Assembly: GCF_003732665.1 (NCBI RefSeq)
Contig: NZ_MOBP01000027.1
Coordinates: forward strand, 36,420-100,419
Direction of reading: 5' to 3'
Source: Pseudomonas frederiksbergensis
GTDB taxonomy: Bacteria > Pseudomonadota > Gammaproteobacteria > Pseudomonadales > Pseudomonadaceae
Length of the DNA: 64,000 nt
The notes below the pieces were generated by a model. That model had not been told where the DNA came from, ran no database searches, and saw nothing but the letters and a program-made list of their open reading frames with translations. Positions 54,701-63,950 of the stretch are shown here, piece after piece (within the stretch, counting starts at the first letter, position 1; each line of letters opens with the position of its first letter). Position numbers and translations under genes: made by a program.

Positions 54701-55871
54701 GGCTTGGCTCCGGTCCCAGTTGTGCAAAACAGTCGGCCAGTCCATTTAACAATAGCTGCACCTGCGCCTCGCTGTGGGCAGCGGTCAGTGTCACCCGCAG
54801 GCGTGCGCTGCCGGCCGGCACGGTGGGCGGGCGGATCGCGGTCACCATCAGGCCGCGCTCGCGCAGCATTTGCGACAGCCGAACTGCGCGGCCGGCATCG
54901 CCAATCATGATCGGTTGGATCGGAGTGAAGCTGTCCATGAGTTGCAGGCCGATCTGCTCGGCGCCTCGACGAAATTGACGGATCAGCACGTTGAGGTGCT
55001 CGCGCCGCCAATGCTCGCTGCGCAACAATTCGAGACTTTTCAACGTGGCGCAGGCCAGGGCCGGCGGTTGGCTGGTGGTGTAGATGTAGGGACGGGCGAA
55101 CTGGATCAGGCTCTCGATCAACTCTTCGCTGCCCGCTACAAACGCACCGGCGGTGCCGAACGCCTTGCCGAGGGTGCCGACCAATACCGGCACGTCCTCC
55201 TGGCTCAAGCCGAAGTGCTCGACAATCCCGCCACCGTTGGCACCCAGCGGACCAAAACCGTGGGCGTCGTCGACCATCAGCCACGCGCCTTTGGCCTTGG
55301 CTTCCCGGGCCAGCGCCGGCAGGTCGGCGATATCGCCGTCCATGCTGAACACGCCGTCGGTGACCACCAGCGTATTGCCGGTGGCTTTCTCCAGACGCTT
55401 GGCCAGACTCTCGGCGTCGTTATGCAGATAGCGATTGAAACGCGCCCCGGACAACAGACCCGCATCGAGCAACGACGCGTGATTGAGCCGGTCTTCCAGC
55501 ACCGTATCGCCCTGCCCGACCAGCGCGGTGACGGCGCCAAGATTGGCCATGTAACCGGTGGTGAACAGCAGCGCACGGGGGCGACCAGTGAGATCGGCCA
55601 GCGCTTCTTCCAACTTGTGATGGGGTGTGCTGTGACCGATAACCAAATGCGAAGCCCCGCCGCCAACGCCCCAACGGGACGCACCGGCGCGCCAGGCTTC
55701 GATCACTTGCGGGTGATTGGCCAGGCCCAGGTAATCGTTGTTACAAAACGCCAGCAATGGCTGGCCATCGACCACCACTTCCGGGCCTTGAGGGCTTTCG
55801 AGCAGCGGGCGTTGGCGGTAGAGATTTTCGGCACGGCGGGCAGCAAGGCGTGCGGCGAGATCGAAAGACAT
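54693..55871 (-). CDS. bioF: 8-amino-7-oxononanoate synthase BioF
   Basis: A PLP enzyme condensing pimeloyl-ACP with L-alanine. The 392-residue protein shows FCNNDYLGLANHP, GYMANLGAVTALVG, the DDAHGFG cofactor aspartate/histidine (about 201-207) and the Schiff-base lysine K236 in GTLGKAFGTAG. The start ATG 55871 has GAGG five bases upstream. It is separated from bioB by a type A REP pair within the operon, which may tune the ratio of bioB to the other gene products. Confidence 0.95.
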   Translation of the reverse strand: MSFDLAARLAARRAENLYRQRPLLESPQGPEVVVDGQPLLAFCNNDYLGLANHPQVIEAWRAGASRWGVGGGASHLVIGHSTPHHKLEEALADLTGRPRALLFTTGYMANLGAVTALVGQGDTVLEDRLNHASLLDAGLLSGARFNRYLHNDAESLAKRLEKATGNTLVVTDGVFSMDGDIADLPALAREAKAKGAWLMVDDAHGFGPLGANGGGIVEHFGLSQEDVPVLVGTLGKAFGTAGAFVAGSEELIESLIQFARPYIYTTSQPPALACATLKSLELLRSEHWRREHLNVLIRQFRRGAEQIGLQLMDSFTPIQPIMIGDAGRAVRLSQMLRERGLMVTAIRPPTVPAGSARLRVTLTAAHSEAQVQLLLNGLADCFAQLGPEPSHA

Positions 55872-55909
55872 GCAGGCCTCGAAGATCAATATGGGTATGC
55901 ACCCAGTCC

Positions 55910-56006
55910 CAATGTGGGAGCGGGCTTGCTCGCGAAGGCGTCAGCACAGTCGACATCCATGTTGAATGTCATACCGCTTTCGCGAGCAAGCCCGCTCCCA
56001 CATTGG
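55910..56006. repeat. REP pair, type A (REPIN), inside the bio operon
   Basis: Inverted arms with core GGGAGCGGGCTTGCTCGCG at 55910-55938 and about 55978-56006, between bioF and bioB. Confidence 0.9.
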
Positions 56007-56018
56007 ATTTGTGTCGGG

Positions 56019-57074
56019 TCAAACAGCAGCGTTATAGAACTGCTCGCTGCTCTTCTGCTCAACCAACGCCTGTTCGATAGCGGCCTGATGCACTTCATCG
56101 GCATGCTCTTCCCGCGCTTCCGGCAGGATCCCCAGACGCCCGAACAGTTGCATATCCTTGTCAGCCTGCGGGTTAGCAGTGGTCAACAGCTTGTCGCCGT
56201 AGAAAATCGAGTTGGCACCGGCGAAGAACGCCAGGGCCTGCATCTGCTCGTTCATCGCTTCGCGGCCGGCGGACAGGCGCACGTGGGATTGCGGCATCAG
56301 GATGCGGGCGACGGCGAGCATGCGGATAAAGTCGAACGGGTCGATGTCGTCGGCGTTTTCCAGCGGCGTACCGGCGACTTTCACCAGCATGTTGATCGGC
56401 ACCGACTCCGGATGCTCCGGCAGGTTGGCCAACTGGATCAGCAGGTTGGCGCGGTCGTCGAGGGACTCGCCCATGCCGAGGATGCCGCCGGAACAGATCT
56501 TCATCCCCGATTCCCGCACGTAGGCCAGGGTTTGCAGGCGCTCGCCGTAGGTGCGGGTGGTGATGATGCTGCCGTAGAACTCCGGCGAGGTGTCGAGGTT
56601 GTGGTTGTAGTAGTCGAGGCCGGCGTCGGCCAGCGCAACGGTCTGGTCCTGGTCGAGACGACCGAGGGTCATGCAGGTTTCCAGGCCCAGGGCTTTCACG
56701 CCTTTGACCATTTCCAGCACGTAGGGCATGTCTTTGGCTGACGGATGTTTCCACGCCGCGCCCATGCAGAAACGGGTCGAACCGATGGCCTTGGCGCGAG
56801 CGGCCTCTTCGAGGACCTTCTGCACTTCCATCAGTTTTTCTTTTTCCAGGCCGGTGTTGTAGTGACCGGACTGCGGACAATATTTGCAATCTTCCGGGCA
56901 GGCGCCGGTTTTGATCGACAGCAGCGTCGAGACCTGGACCCGGTTGGCGTCGAAATGCGCACGGTGCACGGTCTGCGCCTGGAACAACAGGTCGTTGAAT
57001 GGCTGAACGAAGAGTGCTTTGACTTCAGCCAAAGACCAGTCATGACGCAGGGTTGCAGAGGTGCTGGCGCTCAT
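56019..57074 (-). CDS. bioB: Biotin synthase BioB (radical SAM)
   Basis: BioB inserts sulfur into dethiobiotin. The 351-residue enzyme has the radical SAM motif CPEDCKYC (C59, C63, C66), followed by CPQSG, and the family blocks FCMGAAWKHPS, YNHNLDTSPEFY and the conserved arginine near the C-terminal SAGREAMNEQMQ that ligates the [2Fe-2S] cluster. First gene of the operon and divergent from comF. A candidate promoter lies at 57157-57177. Confidence 0.97.
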   Translation of the reverse strand: MSASTSATLRHDWSLAEVKALFVQPFNDLLFQAQTVHRAHFDANRVQVSTLLSIKTGACPEDCKYCPQSGHYNTGLEKEKLMEVQKVLEEAARAKAIGSTRFCMGAAWKHPSAKDMPYVLEMVKGVKALGLETCMTLGRLDQDQTVALADAGLDYYNHNLDTSPEFYGSIITTRTYGERLQTLAYVRESGMKICSGGILGMGESLDDRANLLIQLANLPEHPESVPINMLVKVAGTPLENADDIDPFDFIRMLAVARILMPQSHVRLSAGREAMNEQMQALAFFAGANSIFYGDKLLTTANPQADKDMQLFGRLGILPEAREEHADEVHQAAIEQALVEQKSSEQFYNAAV

Positions 57075-57147
57075 GGGCGTTTCCTTGATTTATGCTTGGC
57101 AAGCGACCGGGGAATGGAATACCCACAGGCGCGACACGGATGTTCGG

Positions 57148-57177
57148 CATATTTAAGGAAGAGCGATGCGCTGTCAA
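57148..57177 (-). promoter_or_regulatory. Candidate bioB promoter
   Basis: On the minus strand TTGACA (57177-57172) is followed after 15 bases by TTAAAT, or after 17 by AAATAT. The -35 is exact, the -10 only fair. It overlaps the first codons of the divergent comF gene, so the two are tightly packed back to back. Confidence 0.45.
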
Positions 57178-57906
57178 CCACGATACGAGAGACCGGTTTA
57201 CATCTGGTTAAATAATGAACAAATCTGTTTGCTCTGCTCAGAGCCCGCCGACCACGCCACACCCATCTGCATGGCGTGCGAAACCGAGCTGCCCTGGCTC
57301 GGCGATCACTGCCAGACCTGCGCCCTGCCCCTGCCCGCATCGGGACTGACGTGCGGCCAATGCCTGCAACAACCGCCGGCCTTCGAGCGAGTGGCGGCGC
57401 CTTGGACCTACAGCTTTCCGCTGGACACGTTGATCACTCGCTTCAAGCACAATGCGAAGTGGCCATTTGGCCGCCTGCTCGGCGAACTTCTCGCGCAATT
57501 CCTGCAACATCGCTTCGATGAAGATCTGGAGCGACCCGACGCATTGATCCCGGTGCCACTGGCAACCAAACGCCTGCGCCAACGGGGTTTCAATCAGGCA
57601 GCGATGCTGGCGCGCTGGCTCAGCGAAAGCCTGGACATTCCTTGCGACGAAACGCTGCTGCTGAGGATTCAGGACACCAGCGCCCAACAGGAGTTGAAGG
57701 CCGAAGCGCGCAAACGAAATCTGCGTAATGCCTTCGCCCTCGCGCCCGGCGCGTCCGTCGCAGGCCGGCATCTGGCGCTGATCGATGACGTACTGACCAC
57801 CGGCGCCACCGCGCAAGCCCTGGCGCGGTTGTTGATGGACGCCGGTGCGGCACGAGTTGATGTCTATTGCCTGGCCCGCACCCCCAAACCCGGCGACATG
57901 GCTTAA
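57166..57906 (+). CDS. ComF family protein (phosphoribosyltransferase fold)
   Basis: A 246-residue ComF/GntX-like protein. The N-terminal zinc-binding region carries four CxxC-type pairs (CLLCSEP, CMACE, CQTC, CGQC within residues 22-70). The C-terminal PRTase domain has the PRPP loop ALIDDVLTTGATAQAL (about 204-219). Relatives take part in DNA uptake or nutrient use; its role in non-competent species is unclear. GGAAG precedes the ATG. It is transcribed divergently from bioB. Confidence 0.92.
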   Translation: MRCQPRYERPVYIWLNNEQICLLCSEPADHATPICMACETELPWLGDHCQTCALPLPASGLTCGQCLQQPPAFERVAAPWTYSFPLDTLITRFKHNAKWPFGRLLGELLAQFLQHRFDEDLERPDALIPVPLATKRLRQRGFNQAAMLARWLSESLDIPCDETLLLRIQDTSAQQELKAEARKRNLRNAFALAPGASVAGRHLALIDDVLTTGATAQALARLLMDAGAARVDVYCLARTPKPGDMA

Positions 57907-57922
57907 CTGAAAAACACAAAAA

Positions 57923-58018
57923 CCCTGTGGGAGCGGGCTTGCTCGCGAAAGCGTCGGCACATCCAACAATGATGGTGACTGAAACTCCGCCTTCGCGAGC
58001 AAGCCCGCTCCCACAGGG
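57923..58018. repeat. REP pair, type A (REPIN)
   Basis: Inverted arms with core GGGAGCGGGCTTGCTCGCG (57923-57950 and about 57992-58018) between comF and the ModE-like gene. Confidence 0.9.
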
Positions 58019-58110
58019 AATGAGTTCAACTGGATGGTTTGCGACCGACTTGACTCCCGCAGCCCAAGCCGCCAACGTCCCCCCATTGCCACAACCCAAA
58101 GCCCCCTGCC

Positions 58111-58875
58111 ATGTCCCTGCCAACATTGTTGTCCCAGCACATTGTCCGTCGCCCGCAGCGCATCGCCCTGCTGCAACACATCGCCGAACAAGGCTCGATC
58201 ACCCGCGCAGCGAAAGCGGCGGGCCTGAGTTACAAAGCGGCGTGGGACGCCATCGACGAGTTGAACAACCTGGCGCAAAAACCATTGGTGGAACGCAGTG
58301 TCGGCGGCAAGGGCGGTGGTGGCGCCAAGTTGTCCGAAGAGGGTCAACGGGTCCTGCGCCTGTATCAAAAGCTGCAAGTGTTGCAGGCCCAGGTGCTGGA
58401 AGCCGCCGAAGACGCCAGTGACCTCAATCTGCTCGGCCGGCTGATGCTGCGCACCAGTGCGCGCAATCAATTGCACGGCAAAGTCGTGGCGATCGAATCC
58501 CAGGGCCGCAACGACTGCATTCGCCTTGAATTGGCCGAAGGTTTGAACATCGACGCACAGATCACCCACGACAGCACCCTGCGCCTGGAACTGGAAACCG
58601 GCACCGAAGTCGTCGCGTTGATCAAGGCCGGATGGCTCGAATTGCTGGCCATCGAGCAGACTGCAACACCTGGCAACAATTGCCTGAAAGGCATTATCGA
58701 GCAGATTCTCGATGCCAAGGACGGCCCCAGCGAAGTGCGCATCGGCCTGCCCAACGGCCAGACACTCTGCGCCCTAGCGGAGCCGCTGCATTTAAGGACC
58801 TCGGGCCTGGGCATCGACCGACCGGTGCTGGTGCAGTTCGCGCCGTCCAACGTCCTGCTGGGTACGCCGCTCTGA
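58111..58875 (+). CDS. ModE-like transcriptional regulator with TOBE domains
   Basis: A 254-residue molybdate-responsive type regulator. The N-terminal winged helix-turn-helix is LLQHIAEQGSITRAAKAAGL then SYKAAWDAIDELNN, with the RSVGGKGGGGAKLSEEG wing typical of ModE. Two MopI/TOBE-type oxyanion domains follow (starting ARNQLHGKVVAI, and GCLKGIIEQI-like NNCLKGIIEQIL). ModE represses the molybdate transporter modABC when molybdate is bound; no mod genes are near, so the target here is unknown. Confidence 0.9.
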   Translation: MSLPTLLSQHIVRRPQRIALLQHIAEQGSITRAAKAAGLSYKAAWDAIDELNNLAQKPLVERSVGGKGGGGAKLSEEGQRVLRLYQKLQVLQAQVLEAAEDASDLNLLGRLMLRTSARNQLHGKVVAIESQGRNDCIRLELAEGLNIDAQITHDSTLRLELETGTEVVALIKAGWLELLAIEQTATPGNNCLKGIIEQILDAKDGPSEVRIGLPNGQTLCALAEPLHLRTSGLGIDRPVLVQFAPSNVLLGTPL

Positions 58876-58933
58876 AACAAAACCTTCATTAACGCTCCTT
58901 AAGGTGACTGCAAAAACCCGCAGGGAGCCTGAT

Positions 58934-60835
58934 GTGAGCCTATTAGAAGAAAACCAACCCACCGACCTGGAAAAAATGGTCGGCCTCAGCCGTCGTGGTT
59001 TCATCAGCGCTGGCGCCCTTTGCGGTGCGGCGATGTTCCTCGGTGGCAACCTGCTGAGCCGCAGCGTGCTGGCCGCCAGTGTCAGCGCCGGCTCGAGCAA
59101 ACTGCTGGGTTTTGACAGCATTGCCGCCGCCACCACCGACGCCATCACCCTGCCGCCGGGTTACAAGTCTTCGGTGTTGATCAGTTGGGGCCAGCCCTTG
59201 CAGAAAAACGGCCCGGCCTTCGACCCCAGCGGCAACGGCAGCGCCGAGCATCAGGAACTCCAGTTCGGCGACAACAACGACGGCATGAGCCTGTTCGAGT
59301 TTCCCGGTGAAAAAGACCGGGCGCTGATGGCGATCAACAACGAATACACCAACTACCGTTACCTCTACCCCCACGGCGGCATGCCGCAATCGGCGGAAGA
59401 GGTGCGCAAGGCCCTGGCCTGCGAAGGTGTGTCGGTGATCGAAGTGGAGCGCAAGAATGGCCAATGGCAATTCGTCCAGGGCTCGCGTTACAACCGACGC
59501 ATCCACGGTAACTCGCCGTTGCGCTTGAGCGGCCCGGCGGCCGGTCACGCGCTGCTCCAAACCAGCGCCGACCCGCACGGCAAGAAAGTCCTCGGCACCT
59601 TCCAGAATTGCGCCAACGGCAAGACGCCGTGGGGCACTTATCTGACGTGCGAAGAGAACTTCACCGATTGCTTCGGCAGCAGCAACGCCGAGCAAAAATT
59701 CGATGCCGCACAGAAACGCTACGGCGCCGTGGCCGCCAGTAAAGAAATCAACTGGCATCAACACGACCCGCGATTCGATCTGGCGAAGAATCCCAACGAA
59801 CTCAATCGTCACGGTTGGGTGGTGGAAATCGACCCGTTCGACCCGCAATCGACCCCGGTCAAACGCACGGCTTTGGGTCGCTTCAAACATGAAAACGCCG
59901 CCCTGGCCGAAACCCATGACGGCCACGCCGTGGTCTACATGGGCGACGATGAGCGCGGCGAGTTCATCTACAAATTCGTCAGCCGCGACAAGATCAACCA
60001 CAAAAACCCGAAAGCCAATCGCGACCTGCTGGACCACGGCACCTTGTACGTGGCGCGCTTCGACGCCGGTGACGGCAACGCCGATCACCCGAAAGGCCAG
60101 GGCCAGTGGATTGAACTGACCCACGGCAAAAATGGCATCGACGCCAGCAGCGGTTTTGCCGACCAGGCCGAAGTGCTGATTCATGCGCGCCTGGCCGCCA
60201 GCGTGGTCAACGCCACGCGCATGGACCGCCCGGAATGGATCGTCGTCAGTCCCAAGGACGGCCAGGTTTATTGCACCCTGACCAACAACGCCAAACGCGG
60301 CGAAGACGGGCAACCGGTGGGCGGGCCGAACCCGCGGGAGAAAAACGTTTACGGACAGATCCTGCGCTGGCGCACCGACCGCGACGATCACGGCTCGAAA
60401 ACTTTTGCCTGGGATTTGTTTGTGGTCGCTGGTAATCCGGGCGTGCATGCCGGCACGCCGAAGGGCGGCTCGTCGAACATCACCCCGCAGAACATGTTCA
60501 ACAGCCCGGACGGGTTGGGCTTCGACAAGGCTGGGCGCTTGTGGATCCTCACCGATGGCGATTCGAGCAATGCCGGTGATTTTGCGGGCATGGGCAATAA
60601 CCAGATGCTCTGCGCTGATCCGGTGACCGGGGAAATCCGCCGGTTCATGGTCGGGCCGATTGGCTGTGAGGTAACGGGGATCAGCTTCTCGCCGGATCAG
60701 AAGACGTTGTTTGTCGGGATTCAGCATCCGGGGGAGAACGGTGGTTCGACATTCCCTGAGCATTTGCCCAATGGCAAGCCGCGGTCTTCGGTGATGGCAA
60801 TTTCTCGGGAAGATGGCGGGGTCGTCGGCGCCTGA
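58934..60835 (+). CDS. PhoX-family (DUF839) Tat-exported phosphatase
   Basis: A 633-residue periplasmic protein of the PhoX/DUF839 family. A twin-arginine signal is clear: SRRGFISAG with arginines 20-21, followed by a hydrophobic stretch and an AxA-type end (SVLAAS). The mature part shows family blocks such as GDNNDGMSLF, NNEYTNYRYLYPHGG, TYLTCEENFTDCFG and GWVVEIDPFDP. PhoX phosphatases bind calcium and iron and hydrolyse phosphate esters. I chose GTG 58934, with GGGAG six bases upstream; the open frame extends ten codons further. Confidence 0.9.
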   Translation: MSLLEENQPTDLEKMVGLSRRGFISAGALCGAAMFLGGNLLSRSVLAASVSAGSSKLLGFDSIAAATTDAITLPPGYKSSVLISWGQPLQKNGPAFDPSGNGSAEHQELQFGDNNDGMSLFEFPGEKDRALMAINNEYTNYRYLYPHGGMPQSAEEVRKALACEGVSVIEVERKNGQWQFVQGSRYNRRIHGNSPLRLSGPAAGHALLQTSADPHGKKVLGTFQNCANGKTPWGTYLTCEENFTDCFGSSNAEQKFDAAQKRYGAVAASKEINWHQHDPRFDLAKNPNELNRHGWVVEIDPFDPQSTPVKRTALGRFKHENAALAETHDGHAVVYMGDDERGEFIYKFVSRDKINHKNPKANRDLLDHGTLYVARFDAGDGNADHPKGQGQWIELTHGKNGIDASSGFADQAEVLIHARLAASVVNATRMDRPEWIVVSPKDGQVYCTLTNNAKRGEDGQPVGGPNPREKNVYGQILRWRTDRDDHGSKTFAWDLFVVAGNPGVHAGTPKGGSSNITPQNMFNSPDGLGFDKAGRLWILTDGDSSNAGDFAGMGNNQMLCADPVTGEIRRFMVGPIGCEVTGISFSPDQKTLFVGIQHPGENGGSTFPEHLPNGKPRSSVMAISREDGGVVGA

Positions 60836-60840
60836 TAGGC

Positions 60841-60944
60841 CCCCTTCGCGAGCAAGCCCGCTCCCACAGTGGATCTTCAGTGTGAATGCAATCTGCGACA
60901 CACCTGAGATCCAATGTGGGAGCGGGCTTGCTCGCGAAGGCGCC
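60841..60944. repeat. REP pair, type A (REPIN)
   Basis: Inverted arms with core GGGAGCGGGCTTGCTCGCG (60841-60870, left arm inverted, and about 60912-60944) between the phosphatase gene and srkA. Confidence 0.9.
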
Positions 60945-61044
60945 CGCCCGGACCACACTCATCTCAACCCCAACCACTATAGAAGCCCCGTCTGCGCTAC
61001 CATGCTTGGCCGGACGCGGCAGCCTGCTGCGCGCAGGAGTCAGC

Positions 61045-62019
61045 ATGGCCCACCCGTTTGCAACCCTCACCCCAGACCTCGTGCTCGATGCTGTCGAAAG
61101 CATCGGCTTTCTCAGCGATGCGCGCATCCTGGCGCTCAACAGCTACGAAAACCGCGTCTATCAAGTCGGCATCGAAGACTCCGAGCCGCTGATCGCCAAG
61201 TTCTACCGCCCGCAGCGCTGGACCAACGAAGCGATCCTCGAAGAACACCAGTTCACCTTCGAACTCGCCGAATGCGATGTGCCGGTGGTCGCGCCGATGA
61301 TTCACAACGGCGCCAGCCTGCATGAACACGCCGGGTTCCGCTTCACCCTGTTCCCTCGCCGTGGCGGTCGCGCGCCGGAGCCGGGCAATCTGGATCAACT
61401 GTATCGCCTGGGCCAATTGCTCGGGCGCCTGCACGCCGTCGGCGCGACCAAGCCATTCGAGCACCGTGAAGCACTGGGCGTGAAGAACTTCGGCCACGAT
61501 TCGCTGAACACGTTGCTCGAAGGCAATTTCGTCCCCAAGAGCCTGCTGCCGGCCTACGAGTCCGTCGCCCGCGACCTGCTCAAGCGTGTGGAAGAGGTCT
61601 ACAAGGCCACGCCGCACCAGAACATCCGCATGCACGGCGATTGCCACCCCGGCAACATGATGTGCCGCGACGAAATGTTCCACATCGTTGACCTCGACGA
61701 CTGCCGCATGGGCCCGGCGGTGCAAGACATCTGGATGATGCTCGCCGGAGACCGTCAGGAATGTCTCGGGCAGTTGTCGGAATTGATGGACGGCTACAAC
61801 GAGTTTCACGACTTCGACCCACGGGAATTGGCGCTGATCGAACCTTTGCGGGCATTGCGCCTGATGCACTACAGCGCGTGGCTGGCCCGGCGCTGGGATG
61901 ACCCGGCGTTCCCCCACAGTTTCCCGTGGTTCGGCAGCGAGCGGTATTGGGGCGATCAGGTGTTGGCGTTGCGTGAGCAACTGTCGGCACTCAACGAAGA
62001 ACCCCTGAAACTCTTCTGA
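61045..62019 (+). CDS. srkA: Stress response serine/threonine kinase SrkA (YihE)
   Basis: A 324-residue kinase of the aminoglycoside phosphotransferase fold. The family blocks are visible: LNSYENRVYQVG for nucleotide binding, the lysine in LIAKFYRP, the catalytic loop RMHGDCHPGNMM and the metal-binding HIVDLDDCRMGP. E. coli YihE/SrkA protects against programmed death under Cpx stress. GCAGGAG precedes ATG 61045; an open frame extends upstream into the REP element and is not used. Confidence 0.93.
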   Translation: MAHPFATLTPDLVLDAVESIGFLSDARILALNSYENRVYQVGIEDSEPLIAKFYRPQRWTNEAILEEHQFTFELAECDVPVVAPMIHNGASLHEHAGFRFTLFPRRGGRAPEPGNLDQLYRLGQLLGRLHAVGATKPFEHREALGVKNFGHDSLNTLLEGNFVPKSLLPAYESVARDLLKRVEEVYKATPHQNIRMHGDCHPGNMMCRDEMFHIVDLDDCRMGPAVQDIWMMLAGDRQECLGQLSELMDGYNEFHDFDPRELALIEPLRALRLMHYSAWLARRWDDPAFPHSFPWFGSERYWGDQVLALREQLSALNEEPLKLF

Positions 62020-62033
62020 CAAACACGAATCCC

Positions 62034-62125
62034 CTGTGGGAGCGGGCTTGCTCGCGAAAGCGGTTGTTCATTCAACATCGAAGTCGACTGATCCGACGAC
62101 TTCGCGAGCAAGCCCGCTCCCACAT
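62034..62125. repeat. REP pair, type A (REPIN)
   Basis: Inverted arms with core GGGAGCGGGCTTGCTCGCG (62034-62058 and about 62101-62125) between srkA and rarD. Confidence 0.9.
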
Positions 62126-62199
62126 TATTGGTCCGCGACCATTCTGATAAATCTCCTTACAATCCCCCTCTTCGTTAGCTGCCTAAGCAAGGATTCTGC

Positions 62200-63087
62200 A
62201 TGCAAGCCGCCAACCCGCGTCGCGGGTACATCCTGGGCCTGAGTGCCTACATCATCTGGGGCCTGTTCCCGATCTACTTCAAGGCCATCGCATCGGTGCC
62301 GGCCGTAGAAATCATCATCCACCGGGTACTCTGGTCCGCGCTGTTCGGCGGTTTGCTGCTGATGGTCTGGAAGCATCCGGGCTGGTGGCAAGAGTTGCGG
62401 GACAACCCGAAACGCCTGGCGATCCTGGCCCTGAGCGGCACGCTGATCGCGGCCAACTGGCTGACTTACGTGTGGTCGGTGAACAACGGGCGCATGCTCG
62501 AAGCCAGCCTCGGTTACTACATCAACCCGCTGGTGAACGTGCTGCTGGGAATGTTGATCCTCGGCGAACGGCTGCGGCGCATGCAGTGGCTGGCGGTGGG
62601 CCTGGCAGCGGTGGGTGTGGCGCAACAGGTGTGGCAGGTCGGCAGTTTGCCGTGGGTGTCGCTGGTGCTGGCATTGACCTTCGGCTTCTACGGTTTGATC
62701 CGCAAGCAAGCGCCGGTCAAGGCCTTGCCGGGGCTGGTGGTGGAAACCTGGATGCTGGTGCCGATTGCCGTGGCCTGGTTGCTGTTCAATCCGTCGGCGG
62801 GTAGCGCACAACCGGAATTCTGGACCACCTCCCAAGCCTGGTGGCTGGTGGCGGCCGGCCCGGTGACCTTGATTCCGCTGGTGTGTTTCAACGCCGCCGC
62901 ACGGCATTTGCCCTACACCACCCTCGGATTTCTCCAATATCTGGCGCCGACGCTGGTGTTGTTGCAAGCAGTCCTGCTGTATGACGAACATCTATCGCCC
63001 AGCACCTTGGTGGCGTTTATCTTTATCTGGGCCGGTTTGGCGGTTTACAGCGTCGATGCGGTGATCAGCATGCGTCGGCGCAGCTGA
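62200..63087 (+). CDS. rarD: EamA family transporter RarD
   Basis: A 295-residue inner-membrane protein with about ten transmembrane helices, two EamA repeats. The opening GYILGLSAYIIWGLFPIYFK and the LGYYINPLVNVLLGMLILGE block are typical of RarD, named from chloramphenicol resistance in E. coli. The transported molecule is unknown. A perfect 9-bp hairpin begins 22 bases after the stop and may end its transcript. Confidence 0.92.
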   Translation: MQAANPRRGYILGLSAYIIWGLFPIYFKAIASVPAVEIIIHRVLWSALFGGLLLMVWKHPGWWQELRDNPKRLAILALSGTLIAANWLTYVWSVNNGRMLEASLGYYINPLVNVLLGMLILGERLRRMQWLAVGLAAVGVAQQVWQVGSLPWVSLVLALTFGFYGLIRKQAPVKALPGLVVETWMLVPIAVAWLLFNPSAGSAQPEFWTTSQAWWLVAAGPVTLIPLVCFNAAARHLPYTTLGFLQYLAPTLVLLQAVLLYDEHLSPSTLVAFIFIWAGLAVYSVDAVISMRRRS

Positions 63088-63109
63088 TCAGAAAACGTAC
63101 AATCCTCCA

Positions 63110-63132
63110 CAGGCCACGTCATTCGTGGCCTG
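63110..63132 (+). terminator. Hairpin behind rarD
   Basis: CAGGCCACG and CGTGGCCTG form a perfect 9-bp stem with a TCATT loop. No T run follows, so it is a weak intrinsic terminator or a stability element. Confidence 0.5.
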
Positions 63133-63150
63133 CATCAATCCTTCCCAAGG

Positions 63151-63159
63151 TTATCCACA
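63151..63159 (+). promoter_or_regulatory. Exact DnaA box
   Basis: TTATCCACA, the consensus high-affinity DnaA binding 9-mer, in the rarD-gcvR gap. Confidence 0.55.
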
Positions 63160-63262
63160 GCGTGATCCCCGGCGTTTGTGCGCAACTTGTTGAAACTGCT
63201 GGTTTTTTGATCAGATCCTGAAGAGCCCCGGCCAGCGTGGCCTGGCGGGGTGTCTCTACAGG

Positions 63263-63271
63263 TTATCCACA
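63263..63271 (+). promoter_or_regulatory. Exact DnaA box
   Basis: A second consensus TTATCCACA, in the same orientation, 112 bases from the first. A third, degenerate box (TTATCCAAG on the minus strand, 63289-63297, seven of nine) lies just beyond. Confidence 0.55.
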
Positions 63272-63304
63272 GGCAGGTGCACGTATAACTTGGATAACCC
63301 TGTC

Positions 63305-63823
63305 TCAGGGTTCGCTGCGCAACACCAGTTCAACCATCAAGTCATCGGCCAGGGTTTCCAGGCGCGATTGCAGCACGTCCAGGGACAGGGTCAGCGGCAC
63401 GGCGAGAATGGCTTCGGCGTGGAACAGTGGCTCACTGCTCATCGGCGCCGGGCGCACTTCGGTGACCAATCGTTCCAGGTTCACCCCCTGTTCACTCAAC
63501 AAACGCGTGATGTCGCGCACAATTCCCGGCCGGTCATTGCCCACCAGTTCCATGGCGATCGGCTTCCAGGTGCAGGATTGTTCGATGCCGCTTTCAGCGA
63601 TCAATACGCGAATGCCATGGGCGGACAACGCCTGTAGGGCATCGACCAATTCGTCGTAGGCTTCCGCCGGCACACCCACCCGAAGAATCCCGGCGAATTG
63701 CCCGGCCATCCGCGACATGCGGCTTTCCAGCCAGTTGCCGCCGTGCTCGGCGATGCATTGGGCAATGCGCTCGACCTGCCCTGCCTTGTCCGGTGCGAAA
63801 ACGGTGAGTACGAGGTGGTCCAT
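63305..63823 (-). CDS. Glycine cleavage system transcriptional repressor-like (GcvR, two ACT domains)
   Basis: A 172-residue protein made of two ACT domains: MDHLVLTVFAPDKAGQVERI at the start and MELVGNDRPGIVRDITRLLS in the second half. This is the layout of GcvR, which binds GcvA and holds the glycine cleavage operon off when glycine is low. It has no DNA-binding domain. No gcv genes are near, so the partner must be encoded elsewhere. The ACT glycine-binding turns (APDKAG, GNDRPG) are intact. Confidence 0.88.
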   Translation of the reverse strand: MDHLVLTVFAPDKAGQVERIAQCIAEHGGNWLESRMSRMAGQFAGILRVGVPAEAYDELVDALQALSAHGIRVLIAESGIEQSCTWKPIAMELVGNDRPGIVRDITRLLSEQGVNLERLVTEVRPAPMSSEPLFHAEAILAVPLTLSLDVLQSRLETLADDLMVELVLRSEP

Positions 63824-63892
63824 GGCGCAGTCCTCTTTTGTTATAGAAAAAGAAGTATAGGCAAGGGCAGGTTCTGCGCTGAATCGTCTGAC

Positions 63893-63950
63893 GCCTTCGC
63901 GGGCAAGCCTCGCTCCTACAAGGATCGCGCAAAACCTGTAGGAGCGAGGC
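63893..63950. repeat. REP pair, type B, with truncated right arm
   Basis: The left arm with CGCGGGCAAGCCTCGCTCCT is complete (63893-63919). The right arm stops after GTAGGAGCGAGGCT and continues into unrelated sequence, unlike the three intact type B pairs in the window. Confidence 0.8.
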
